DNA from: Alphaproteobacteria bacterium
GTDB lineage: Bacteria > Pseudomonadota > Alphaproteobacteria > SP197
Assembly: GCA_022822575.1 (NCBI GenBank)
Contig: JAJEBJ010000319.1
Span: 1 to 20,858 of the forward strand
Direction: 5' to 3'
Length of the DNA stretch: 20,858 nucleotides
Part shown: piece after piece, positions 6,991-13,704 of the stretch
Position numbering within the stretch: the stretch's first letter is position 1
Layout: every line of letters starts with the position of its first letter
Position numbers and translations under genes: made by a program
Notes under the pieces: model-generated
Database searches by the model: none
The model's input: only the letters and a program-made list of their open reading frames with translations
What the model was told of the DNA's origin: nothing

Positions 6991-7860
6991 TCAGTCGGAC
7001 TCGCCGGTCTCGATGCGATAGTTGCCGCTCGGGTCGAGCATGGCCACCAGGCGCACGATGCAACCGTCGCCCTTCTTCCAGCGCCACGGGAACGCGGCAA
7101 ACGTGACGCGCTTGCCGGTCACCTTGTCGATGTCGCCGCCGACGTTCTCGAAACCGCAGATCCCGTTCCGCAGGATGGCATTGTGGCAAGGCTCCCAGTC
7201 GGGAAAGTCCTCCAGCACGGTGCGCCCGGTGGTTTCGAGGTATTCCTGGCAGACATGGGGCAACAAGCCATCCGGTTTGCCGGGGCCGTGCGGCGCGATG
7301 GCGGTTCCCAGCGGATGGTCGAGCGCCTGGGTGTCGGTGCCGACCATCTTGACCTTTCTCTCGGCGAACCACTCGCCGGCCTCCTTGTAGAAGCCGGGGG
7401 AGTAGGCGTAGTAGGTCTGATTGTCGCCGTAATGCCGGTGCCAGCCGGTATTGACGATGACGATGTCGCCCTCGCGAATCCTCGGCCGCGCGTTCTCCAG
7501 GTCTTCCGCCGTGATGACGCCCCATTTCTCTTTCGGGATCGACACCACGACGCCGGTGCCGAAGAAACACGGCAGCGGGACTTCGTCCATGAACGCCGTC
7601 CCCGGCACGACGTGCCCCGGCGCGTCGATGTGCGTTCCCGAGTGCATCACGGTGGTGATCTTCTGGGTCAGTACACCGGACTTGGACATGTTGTGAAGAC
7701 GCACGATCTGCACGTCCTCAAAGTAAGGCCAGCACGGTTGGCCCAGCCCCCACGGATGACTCAGGTCATAAAACTCGAGCCCCATGCTGTTCCTGAGATT
7801 CGAGTCCTCGAACTGACACAAGTCCGGGTCGCGCCAATCGCCTTCTTCCCATCCGGGCAT
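6991..7860 (-). CDS. cyclase-family metal-dependent hydrolase (kynurenine formamidase/isatin hydrolase-like)
   Basis: This 289-aa protein belongs to the PF04199 'cyclase' family. The signature HSGTHIDAPGH lies at residues 73-83, with predicted metal ligands H73, H77 and D79 and general base H83. Other family features are the early YDLSHPWGLGQPCWP and the later VGTDTQALDHPLG segment. Members hydrolyse amides, lactones or cyclic imides such as N-formylkynurenine and isatin. ATG at 7860 is supported by AGGAGA a few bases upstream; an upstream extension to 7986 is Cys/Arg-rich and runs through the divergent promoter region. It is the first gene of the minus arm, directly opposite the symporter. 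Substrate is unknown. Confidence 0.88.
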   Translation of the reverse strand: MPGWEEGDWRDPDLCQFEDSNLRNSMGLEFYDLSHPWGLGQPCWPYFEDVQIVRLHNMSKSGVLTQKITTVMHSGTHIDAPGHVVPGTAFMDEVPLPCFFGTGVVVSIPKEKWGVITAEDLENARPRIREGDIVIVNTGWHRHYGDNQTYYAYSPGFYKEAGEWFAERKVKMVGTDTQALDHPLGTAIAPHGPGKPDGLLPHVCQEYLETTGRTVLEDFPDWEPCHNAILRNGICGFENVGGDIDKVTGKRVTFAAFPWRWKKGDGCIVRLVAMLDPSGNYRIETGESD

Positions 7861-8015
7861 CGCTTTTCTCCTGTCATAAACACCGAGGAGGCAGCCGCAA
7901 TCTCCCGCAGTGCAGCCTCCCAATGGAATGCGTGTGCCATCATACGGTACTTTATACTCTCCGATTACCCCTTTTCGGCACCGCACTTCCGCTCGCCCCC
8001 CCAGGAAAAAACCGA
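7861..8015. promoter_or_regulatory. divergent promoter region between the two arms of the catabolic locus
   Basis: The 155-bp gap separates the cyclase-family gene (minus) from the symporter (plus). A good plus-strand -10 TATACT lies at 7953-7958; no strong -35 is present 17 bp upstream (GCGTGT), which suggests an activator is needed. The SD for the symporter, AGGAA, is at 8003-8007. The SD for the minus arm, AGGAGA, is at about 7867-7872. No regulator gene lies next to this gap; the nearest is the LysR gene at 12254. Confidence 0.45.
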
Positions 8016-9485
8016 ATGAATTACACGATGCTTGCCGCCGTCCTGGCCTACGAAATCATCGTCATTGTCGGGCTCGGTATCTGGCTGCAGCGGCGGCGGG
8101 ACGCGGCGGCGAAGGACGAATTCGCGCTGGCGCACCGCAGCCTGCCGATGCCGGTGGTCGCCGTCACCCTGGCGCTGACCGTGCTGGGCACCGCGCATAT
8201 CCTGGGCGTGTTCGAGATGGCGTGGATACTGGGCGCCGCCGCGGTCTGGTTCAGCCTCGCGCACGTGATCCTGCTGGTGGTCGTGTGTCTGGGTACCGGC
8301 GTCTGGCTGCGGCGCATCGGCGTGGCCACCGTGCCGCAACTGCTGCAGATGTGCTATGGCGTCGAGACCCGCCTGCTGGTGTCCTGTGTCATGGCCGGCG
8401 TGCTGTTCGGCATATTGACGGTCGAAGCCCAGGGCATCGGCATCATCTTCGCCTCGCTCACCGACTGGGACATCCCCACCGGTGCAGTCGTCGGCGGCGT
8501 GCTGGGCATCCTCTACGTCATTCTCGCCGGTATCAGGGAAATCGGTGTCGTCAACCTCGTCAACGCCGTGGTCATGTACCTCGGCCTCATCCTTGCGGTC
8601 ATCGTGGTTGCGCTCAACTTGCCCGGCCAGGACTTCCAGACCGTCGAGAACTTCTACCTGAGCGCCGACCAGGCTCACATGCTGTCCATCTTCGGCAACA
8701 CGCAGATCATGATGACGTTCGTGCTGGCCACCGTGGTCGCGGTCATCTTCAGCCAGGGCATCAACCAGATGCTGTTGCAGCCGGCCATGGCGGCGAAAGA
8801 CGAAAAGACGATCATGCGCGCGTTGTGGATCGCCGCGCCGGTGAACGGCCTGTTCGGCGTATTTGCCGTCGTGCTGGGCCTGACGGCCAAGTCGATCCCC
8901 GAATTCCAGGCGGCCGGCCAGAAAGTGGCTGCCACGTCGATGCTCGTCGCCTATCTTCCGAACTGGCTTGCGGCGCTCCTGCTGGCCGCGTTCCTCGCGG
9001 CGATCCTGTCGACATTCGCCATGATCTCCCTCGCCGTTGCCACCATTTTCAGTCACGACATCTACAGGAACCTGTACAAGCCCACCGCCAGCGAGCAGGA
9101 GATGACGCGCCTGATGCGTATCGTGATTGTCGTTGTCGCCTCCATCGCCATCGGCGTGGCGTCGTTCCTCCCGCCGATCCTGGCAGCCATGAACTGGCTG
9201 TTCGCGTGGCTCGTGCCGGTGTTCTGGGTGCTCGTGTTCGGGCTGTTCTGGCGCTGCAACCAGACCGTCGCCGTGACGACCCTGCTCGGCTGCTGGATCG
9301 CCAATACCCTGTGGTCGTTCAGCGACCTGCCGGTGTGGCTCGGACTGGCGGACACTCACAACGCCATCGTGACTGTGGTCGTCGCGCTGGTCTTGCTGGT
9401 AGCCGGTAATCTGGCCTTGCCAGGCAGGCCCGGCTACTTGCGTGGAGGCGCCAGTGAACGCGCTGATGCGCAATTATCAGGTTGA
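8016..9485 (+). CDS. sodium:solute symporter (SSS family)
   Basis: This 489-aa protein has about 13 hydrophobic segments and the layout of the SSS family. A cytoplasmic loop after helix 1 reads KDEFALAHRSLPMPVVAVTL. The core includes the FSQGINQMLLQPAMAAKDEK region and the AAFLAAILSTFAMISLAVAT helix that contributes to the sodium site, followed by FSHDIYRNL. Members import sugars, amino acids, carboxylates or choline-like compounds with sodium. ATG at 8016 was chosen for its AGGAA site and for starting just before helix 1. It heads the plus arm with two microproteins and BKACE. The carried substrate is unknown; it is presumably the pathway's input. Confidence 0.9.
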   Translation: MNYTMLAAVLAYEIIVIVGLGIWLQRRRDAAAKDEFALAHRSLPMPVVAVTLALTVLGTAHILGVFEMAWILGAAAVWFSLAHVILLVVVCLGTGVWLRRIGVATVPQLLQMCYGVETRLLVSCVMAGVLFGILTVEAQGIGIIFASLTDWDIPTGAVVGGVLGILYVILAGIREIGVVNLVNAVVMYLGLILAVIVVALNLPGQDFQTVENFYLSADQAHMLSIFGNTQIMMTFVLATVVAVIFSQGINQMLLQPAMAAKDEKTIMRALWIAAPVNGLFGVFAVVLGLTAKSIPEFQAAGQKVAATSMLVAYLPNWLAALLLAAFLAAILSTFAMISLAVATIFSHDIYRNLYKPTASEQEMTRLMRIVIVVVASIAIGVASFLPPILAAMNWLFAWLVPVFWVLVFGLFWRCNQTVAVTTLLGCWIANTLWSFSDLPVWLGLADTHNAIVTVVVALVLLVAGNLALPGRPGYLRGGASERADAQLSG

Positions 9486-9495
9486 AGGAGCACCC

Positions 9496-9609
9496 GTGTT
9501 CATCGATATCTTTTTTCAAAGCCTGGCATTGATCGTGGCGTTCGTCGTCATCGGACAGTTCATTGCAAAACTGATCGCTTCGAACGCAAAGGGGAAAGAC
9601 GATGGCTGA
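9496..9609 (+). CDS. 37-aa single-span membrane microprotein
   Basis: GTG at 9496 is preceded by GAAGGAG (9484-9490), an ideal SD that overlaps the symporter stop. The product begins MFIDIFFQSLALIVAFVVIG, giving one hydrophobic helix, followed by a basic tail (AKLIASNAKGKDDG). It ends at 9609 and overlaps the next small gene by 8 bp. It is too short for routine annotation. Placement directly behind a transporter suggests an accessory subunit or stability factor for the symporter; this is inference. No family was recognised. Confidence 0.7.
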   Translation: MFIDIFFQSLALIVAFVVIGQFIAKLIASNAKGKDDG

Positions 9610-9718
9610 ACTCGAAGTCACCCGTATCTGGATGGGCGGTGTCGTCAGCATGATGCTGGTCTTTGCCGTGATCGCGCTGGTCGGCTACCTGAAGTATCGC
9701 AATCGAACTCCGGACTGA
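9602..9718 (+). CDS. 38-aa single-span membrane microprotein
   Basis: ATG at 9602 lies within the end of the previous microprotein gene, with an AAGGGGA site about 8 bp upstream. The product begins MAELEVTRIWMGGVVSMMLV, continues through a hydrophobic helix to about residue 30 and ends in the basic tail KYRNRTPD, which predicts an inside-positive C-terminus. With the 37-aa protein it forms a coupled pair between the symporter and BKACE. No homologous family was recognised. The open frame, SD site and overlap all favour a real gene. Confidence 0.68.
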   Translation: MAELEVTRIWMGGVVSMMLVFAVIALVGYLKYRNRTPD

Positions 9719-9765
9719 CCGGAAAATCACGTGGCATCGAATTTCGGACCGATCGGAGGGACCGA

Positions 9766-10704
9766 GTGGCAAGGAAGCAAAGAAAAGTAGCCATCACGTG
9801 CGCCGTCACCGGCGCAATCCACACGCCGACCATGTCGGATGCGTTGCCGTACCGGTCGGAGGACATCGCGCAGCAGGCCATCGATGCCGCCGAAGCGGGT
9901 GCGGCCATCCTGCACCTGCATGCACGGGACCCGGAAGACGGATCGGTGTCGCTGGACCCGGATCACTTCATGCGCTTCCTGCCGCAGATCAGGAAACGCA
10001 CGAACGCCGTGATCAACATTTCCACGGGCGGCAGCCTCAAGACCTCCATCGAGGATCGCATCAAGCCCTCGGCGGTGGCGTCGCCCGAGATGAGCTCGCT
10101 CAACATGGGCAGCATGAACTTCTCCTTCCATCCGCTCGCCGACCGGTACAAGGAATGGAAATTCGACTGGGAAAGGGACTACGTCGCCAACTCGGACGGG
10201 TACATCTTCCGGAACACGTTTCGCGACATCGCAAAGGTGGAGCGGAGCCTGGGGCGGGAACACAACGTCAAGTTCGAGCACGAATGCTACGACGTGGGTC
10301 ACCTGTACAACCTGAAGTTCTGCATGGCTACAGGGCTGTTCAAGCCGCCGATCTTTCTGCAGTTCGTCATGGGCATCCTCGGCGGCATCGGAGCGGACCC
10401 GGACAATCTCATCTTCATGAAGCGCACCGCCGACCGCCTGTTCGGCGACCGGTACCAGTGGTCGGTGCTGGGCGCCGGCGCCGCGCAAATGCCACTGGCC
10501 ACGCAGGCGGTGATGATGGGCGGCAACGTGCGGGTCGGCCTGGAGGACTCGCTGTTCATCGAACGCGGCAAACTGGCCTCCTCCAACGCGGAACAGGTCG
10601 CCAAGGTGCGGCGTCTCGTGGAGGAACTGGGCTACGAAGTGGCTACCCCGGATGAAGTACGCGAGATGCTGTCCCTGAAGGGCGTCGACAAGGTGAACTT
10701 TTAG
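9766..10704 (+). CDS. BKACE (DUF849) beta-keto acid cleavage enzyme
   Basis: This 312-aa TIM-barrel enzyme belongs to the BKACE family, whose prototype Kce cleaves 3-keto-5-aminohexanoate with acetyl-CoA to acetoacetate and a new CoA ester; others cleave dehydrocarnitine. Expected metal ligands are H50 and H52 (ILHLHARDP) and E260 in VRVGLED, with R256 and D261 also in place, and a STGG loop at 86-89. The start is GTG at 9766 with CGGAGGG 5 bp upstream. The gene is intact and ends 22 bp from the convergent VapC gene. It is the last gene of the plus arm. Combined with the 3-hydroxy acid dehydrogenase on the other arm it points to degradation of a beta-hydroxy acid; the exact substrate class cannot be assigned. 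Confidence 0.93.
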   Translation: MARKQRKVAITCAVTGAIHTPTMSDALPYRSEDIAQQAIDAAEAGAAILHLHARDPEDGSVSLDPDHFMRFLPQIRKRTNAVINISTGGSLKTSIEDRIKPSAVASPEMSSLNMGSMNFSFHPLADRYKEWKFDWERDYVANSDGYIFRNTFRDIAKVERSLGREHNVKFEHECYDVGHLYNLKFCMATGLFKPPIFLQFVMGILGGIGADPDNLIFMKRTADRLFGDRYQWSVLGAGAAQMPLATQAVMMGGNVRVGLEDSLFIERGKLASSNAEQVAKVRRLVEELGYEVATPDEVREMLSLKGVDKVNF

Positions 10705-10726
10705 CCCGAGTGTACTTCGCTGCCGT

Positions 10727-11161
10727 TCATCGGGCTCGTAACGGGTTCTCCCGGCGCAAGCCCTCGAAACGGGCAAAGTCATTGTCACATGACACCAGAG
10801 TGGCATCGTGGGTGATGGCGAATGCAGCCAGGTGGGCGTCCGTGGTCAGGTTGCCTGCGGTTCCGGCCTCGGAAAGCAGAGATCGAAGGACGTTCCAGTG
10901 TTCAGGCTTTTCCACGACCGTTGTGACCAGGTCCGCGGAAAGCCACCGATCCACCTCGGCGAGCGCCTGGGCGACAGTCATCGGCTGCGAATACACCCTG
11001 GGGTTTGTCGAGATGCGCAGGAAACCCGACAACACCATCCAGGCCAGGCCGATGGACTCATCCCCGGCGTGCGCGTTTTCCCACCACCGGCGCACCTCCT
11101 CATGCCTGTCCGCGTTTTCGTTGACCGCATAGAGCAGCACGTTGACGTCGATGAGTTTCAC
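10727..11161 (-). CDS. vapC: VapC PIN-domain ribonuclease toxin
   Basis: This 144-aa PIN protein begins MKLIDVNVLLYAV, with catalytic D5, D108 in GNLTTDAHLAA and D126/D128 in SCDNDFARF. It belongs to the subtype with the GFLRISTNPRVY segment. VapC toxins cut tRNA or rRNA and stop growth until blocked by VapB. The start is GTG at 11161, overlapping the VapB stop (GTGA), which gives coupled translation. A longer frame up to 11374 exists but would overlap vapB. The gene is intact and convergent with BKACE. Confidence 0.92.
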   Translation of the reverse strand: MKLIDVNVLLYAVNENADRHEEVRRWWENAHAGDESIGLAWMVLSGFLRISTNPRVYSQPMTVAQALAEVDRWLSADLVTTVVEKPEHWNVLRSLLSEAGTAGNLTTDAHLAAFAITHDATLVSCDNDFARFEGLRRENPLRAR

Positions 11162-11424
11162 TTGCGCAATGCCATCTTGCGAGCGATCTCTTCGTCCTCC
11201 AGCGCGGCAGCCAGAGCCAGCGCCTTGTCGACCGCCAGGCGCGGACGCCCCATGGAATATGTGGTCTGTCTCAATGGCGGGCGGCTCTCCCTGCTTTCGC
11301 CAAGCGCGGAGATTCCCAGGCGCAACAGCCGATTCAGCATGCGCGTAACTGACAATCCTTCCTCGGCAGCGCATGTCCTGAGCGCCACCATCAAGTCATC
11401 GTCGATGCGCACGGTGCTCCTCAT
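11158..11424 (-). CDS. vapB: VapB ribbon-helix-helix antitoxin
   Basis: This 88-aa protein has an N-terminal ribbon-helix-helix domain: MRSTVRIDDDLMVALRTCAA, then EGLSVTRMLNRLLRLGI (to about residue 38). Its C-terminal extension has an acidic LEDEEIARKMALRK tail that should occupy the toxin active site. It overlaps vapC by 4 bp. RHH antitoxins bind their own promoter palindrome, and a fitting palindrome lies directly upstream (11425-11461). Confidence 0.9.
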   Translation of the reverse strand: MRSTVRIDDDLMVALRTCAAEEGLSVTRMLNRLLRLGISALGESRESRPPLRQTTYSMGRPRLAVDKALALAAALEDEEIARKMALRK

Positions 11425-11490
11425 GATGTCATTGCTCCATCAGTCATGATGCGATGACATCAATTATGCGCCATCAACGATGGCAGTCAA
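11425..11490 (-). promoter_or_regulatory. vapBC promoter and operator
   Basis: On the minus strand TTGACT (90-85 of 114xx) and CATAAT (68-63 of 114xx) are spaced by 16 bp, a strong sigma70 promoter. The predicted transcript start (about 11456) falls within an inverted repeat with 11-bp arms, GATGTCATTGC (11425-11435) and GCGATGACATC (11451-11461), one mismatch, a 15-bp spacer and its left arm touching the ATG. A second palindrome, GCCATC-AAC-GATGGC (11470-11484), lies in the -35/-10 spacer. Both are good sites for autorepression by VapB or the VapBC complex. Confidence 0.65.
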
Positions 11491-11517
11491 GGTCCGCGGA
11501 GGCGTACCGAATGGTAG

Positions 11518-11712
11518 GGCTCGCCACGGATCGTGCTATGTTTCAACGGTGAACACTCAGACGAGAGCGACGAGGTCGAGTTTCACCTCTATTCCGGCGG
11601 CAGCCACGGCTTTGGCGCCCGCACGTCGGGCACCACGAGCGATCACTGGAACGATGGCGATGACGCGAGACCCTATCAGGAAAAGCAGGTTATGAAGAGG
11701 ATTGGAAGATGA
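11518..11712 (+). pseudogene. remnant of an alpha/beta-hydrolase (acetyl-esterase type) C-terminus
   Basis: An open frame without a good start reads ...CFNGEHSDESDEVEFHLYSG, then GSHGFGARTSGTTSDHWND. This matches the last beta-strand, catalytic-His turn (G-x-H-G-F) and TSDHW tail of prolyl-oligopeptidase-like or acetyl-esterase hydrolases. A TAG at 11515 closes the frame upstream, and the nucleophile region is absent. After DHWND the sequence no longer resembles the family and ends at TGA 11710-11712, overlapping the HicB start. It is a leftover tail, not a functional gene. Confidence 0.55.
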
Positions 11713-12041
11713 CGGCGCCCGGTGTGGATACCAGACATTTTGACGCCTTGATTGAGTGGAGCGACGAGGACAGTTGCTTTGTCGGCAGCGCCTGGCCCCT
11801 GGTCGGACAATGCTGCCACGGCGACACGAGGGCGGAGGTTGCGCTATTGCTGGAGGCCATCATTGACGACCTGCTGGACGATCCCGACTGGCTCAGGTTG
11901 GTGCCGGAAGTGCGGACCAGGAACTATTCCGGCAGAATTACCTTGCGGGTCAGCCCGGAAGAGCACAAGCTGCTGGCCGCAAAGTCCGCTTCGCGGGGCC
12001 TGACCATCAACAGCTATGTCAAGGAAAGGGTACTGGGGTAG
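11709..12041 (+). CDS. hicB: orphan HicB-like antitoxin
   Basis: This 110-aa protein has an N-terminal HicB partial-RNase-H-like fold (IEWSDEDSCFVGSAWPLVGQ, then CCHGDTRAEVALLLEAI) and a C-terminal ribbon-helix-helix type segment (ITLRVSPEEHKLLAAKSASR, then GLTINSYVKERV). No HicA toxin is seen on either side: upstream is a hydrolase remnant whose stop overlaps the start codon, and downstream is a 212-bp gap. It could be a solitary transcriptional regulator or the survivor of a lost pair. Confidence 0.75.
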   Translation: MTAPGVDTRHFDALIEWSDEDSCFVGSAWPLVGQCCHGDTRAEVALLLEAIIDDLLDDPDWLRLVPEVRTRNYSGRITLRVSPEEHKLLAAKSASRGLTINSYVKERVLG

Positions 12042-12253
12042 TGTATCGCTCGAAGAGGCGAGCGTCTTTAGTTGGCCGGGATACGACCTGAGGCAGATTT
12101 CGGGGCAAGTGGACCGCTAAGACTACGGCAATTTCCATCTTTCCCTGCGGTCATTCCTCGGAATATCCACGAAGAATCTTATAACTCAAATAATTTGTTT
12201 TTATTGTTGATAAGATGTTTTGTTTATAGATTCAAGGCAACAACTCCGGAGAC
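12042..12253 (+). promoter_or_regulatory. AT-rich promoter region of the LysR gene
   Basis: The 212-bp gap holds no gene. Its last 75 bp are strikingly AT-rich against the GC-rich surroundings. A possible promoter is TTATTG (12201-12206) with TATAGA (12225-12230), spacing 18 bp; TTGTTG (12204-12209) is an alternative -35. The SD CCGGAG (12246-12251) sits just before the ATG. LysR-type autoregulatory T-N11-A sites may lie here but none is unambiguous. Confidence 0.4.
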
Positions 12254-13159
12254 ATGAGATTCAAGGGCCTCGACCTGAACCTGTTGGTTACACTGGACGT
12301 TCTCCTGGAAGAACAAAATGTTTCCCGGTCCGCGGAACGACTGCACCTCAGCCAGCCGGCAGCCAGCGCGGCGCTTGGAAGGCTACGCAACTTTTTCAAC
12401 GACGAGCTTCTTGTCCTCCACGGCAAGCGGATGCTCCCGACCTCGTATGCGCAGGACCTGGCACCGGAAATCAAACGCATTCTGGCGCAGATCGACACTC
12501 TGATCACCGCGTCCAGTTCATTCCATCCGGGGACTTCCGAACGAACTTTCAGGTTGATGGCATCGGACTACATCACGACGGTGCTCATAACGCCCATGGC
12601 TGCCCGACTACATCGCATCGCGCCCAGCGTAAAGCTTGACATCCGACTTCCGTACGACCAGGTTCTGACGGACTTCGAGCATGGCGAGCTTGACCTGCTA
12701 TTGGCTCCGGAGGCGTTTCTACTGCCGAATCATCCAATCGAGCTGGTTCTGGAAGAAAACCAGGTGGTGCTTGGTTGGAACCGCAATCCCGTTTTCGAAA
12801 GCGAATTGACGGTCGAATCCTTCCTGGCCTGTCCCCACACCGCCGTCACCGTCGGGGCTGAGCGCGACCTGTCATTCGCCGACCGCCAACTTGAGTCGCT
12901 GGGGCACAACCGCCGCATCGACATTTATGCTCCCAATTTCTCCGCCGTTCCGGGAATGCTGGTGGGTACCGACCGCCTCGCGGTGATGCACGAGAGACTG
13001 GCTCGAACTTTTCTCGCAATGATGCCGCTCACCATCGCCCCGCTGCCTCTGGAATTTGAGCCCATGCGCGAAGTGATGCAGTTCCACACCGCGCGCTCCG
13101 GCGACCAGGGCCTGAAATGGCTGCGTGAACAATTGCACGATGCGGCAAGTGCTCGCTAA
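12254..13159 (+). CDS. LysR-family transcriptional regulator (NodD-like)
   Basis: This 301-aa regulator has an N-terminal winged helix-turn-helix (residues about 6-65: LDLNLLVTLDVLLEEQNVSR, then SAERLHLSQPAASAALGRLR) and a periplasmic-binding-protein-like effector domain (about 90-295). The opening MRFKGLDLNLLVTLD and the length fit the NodD/LysR subgroup that responds to aromatic or small organic effectors. It is complete. No divergent partner gene is present, since upstream is HicB in the same direction; its target may be the catabolic locus at 3437-10704 or the GST/hydrolase operon, but nothing in the sequence links them directly. Confidence 0.9.
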   Translation: MRFKGLDLNLLVTLDVLLEEQNVSRSAERLHLSQPAASAALGRLRNFFNDELLVLHGKRMLPTSYAQDLAPEIKRILAQIDTLITASSSFHPGTSERTFRLMASDYITTVLITPMAARLHRIAPSVKLDIRLPYDQVLTDFEHGELDLLLAPEAFLLPNHPIELVLEENQVVLGWNRNPVFESELTVESFLACPHTAVTVGAERDLSFADRQLESLGHNRRIDIYAPNFSAVPGMLVGTDRLAVMHERLARTFLAMMPLTIAPLPLEFEPMREVMQFHTARSGDQGLKWLREQLHDAASAR

Positions 13160-13198
13160 TTTATCCGTCATGCATATGCAAAAGTATAAAATTTATCA

Positions 13199-13678
13199 CT
13201 AATGTCCCATTAAAAAGTCGAATAAATTCATTTGCTTAGGGTTTTGCGTCTCGTCGGTCAGGTCATCCGTTTCCGCAAGTATTGAGTTTATCGGGGTTTT
13301 TTCGAACAGGGTGAGGCTGAGGGCTTGCATGATTGTGTAGAGGCTGGCGGACAGGCCGAGTCGTTTTTTGACGATCGCCACCAGCACATACACGGCGACC
13401 GCGGTCCATATCTGTGTCTTCACGGCATTTTCGGACGTGCCGAAGAACGACTTGATGCGCAAATGCTGCTTGCTCCATTTGAAGAACAATTCCACCTGCC
13501 AGCGGCAACGGTACAGCTCCGCCACGGTGGTCGCGGGCACGGCGAACCGGTTGGTGAGGAAGTTGAACGTCTTGCCGGTGGCGGCATCGCGGTACTTGAC
13601 GCGTCGCAAGGGCTGCGGACAGTCCTTCGTCGAGGTGACGCCGGTGAGCACGACGGCTTGGTCGCATCGCACGCCGAT
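13199..13678 (-). mobile_element. truncated IS4-family transposase
   Basis: About 157 residues remain, the C-terminal part of an IS4-family DDE transposase. The signature Y-(2)-R-(3)-E-(6)-K is intact at residues 54, 57, 61 and 68 (YRCRWQVELFFKWSK), and the NAVKTQIWTAVAVYVLVAIV block is typical. The N-terminal DDE aspartates are missing: homology stops near 13680, where an in-frame TAG appears, and the hydrolase gene ends 25 bp further on. The 5' half of the element has been lost, so it cannot transpose. The AT-rich strip 13160-13198 on the other side may contain its terminus but no inverted repeat partner remains. Confidence 0.88.
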
Positions 13679-13704
13679 CTATGGTGGCGTGATACAGGTG
13701 AGAG

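Noticed and set aside
7965..9473. A 502-codon open frame antisense to the sodium symporter
   Set aside because: It is rich in His, Asp, Gln and Arg with no recognisable domain, as expected for the mirror frame of a GC-rich membrane-protein gene; the symporter frame has clear family motifs.
11162..11374. Upstream extension of VapC
   Set aside because: It runs through the vapB gene in another frame; the GTG at 11161 gives the standard PIN start and the usual 4-bp overlap.
10727..12041. Defence island suggested by several toxin-antitoxin genes
   Set aside because: Only VapBC and an orphan HicB are here; no restriction, Abi, CBASS or similar effector genes were found.
13158..13197. AATTTATC repeated at 13158 and 13190 as a possible target-site duplication of the IS
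   Set aside because: Both copies lie on the same side of the transposase, so they cannot flank the element.
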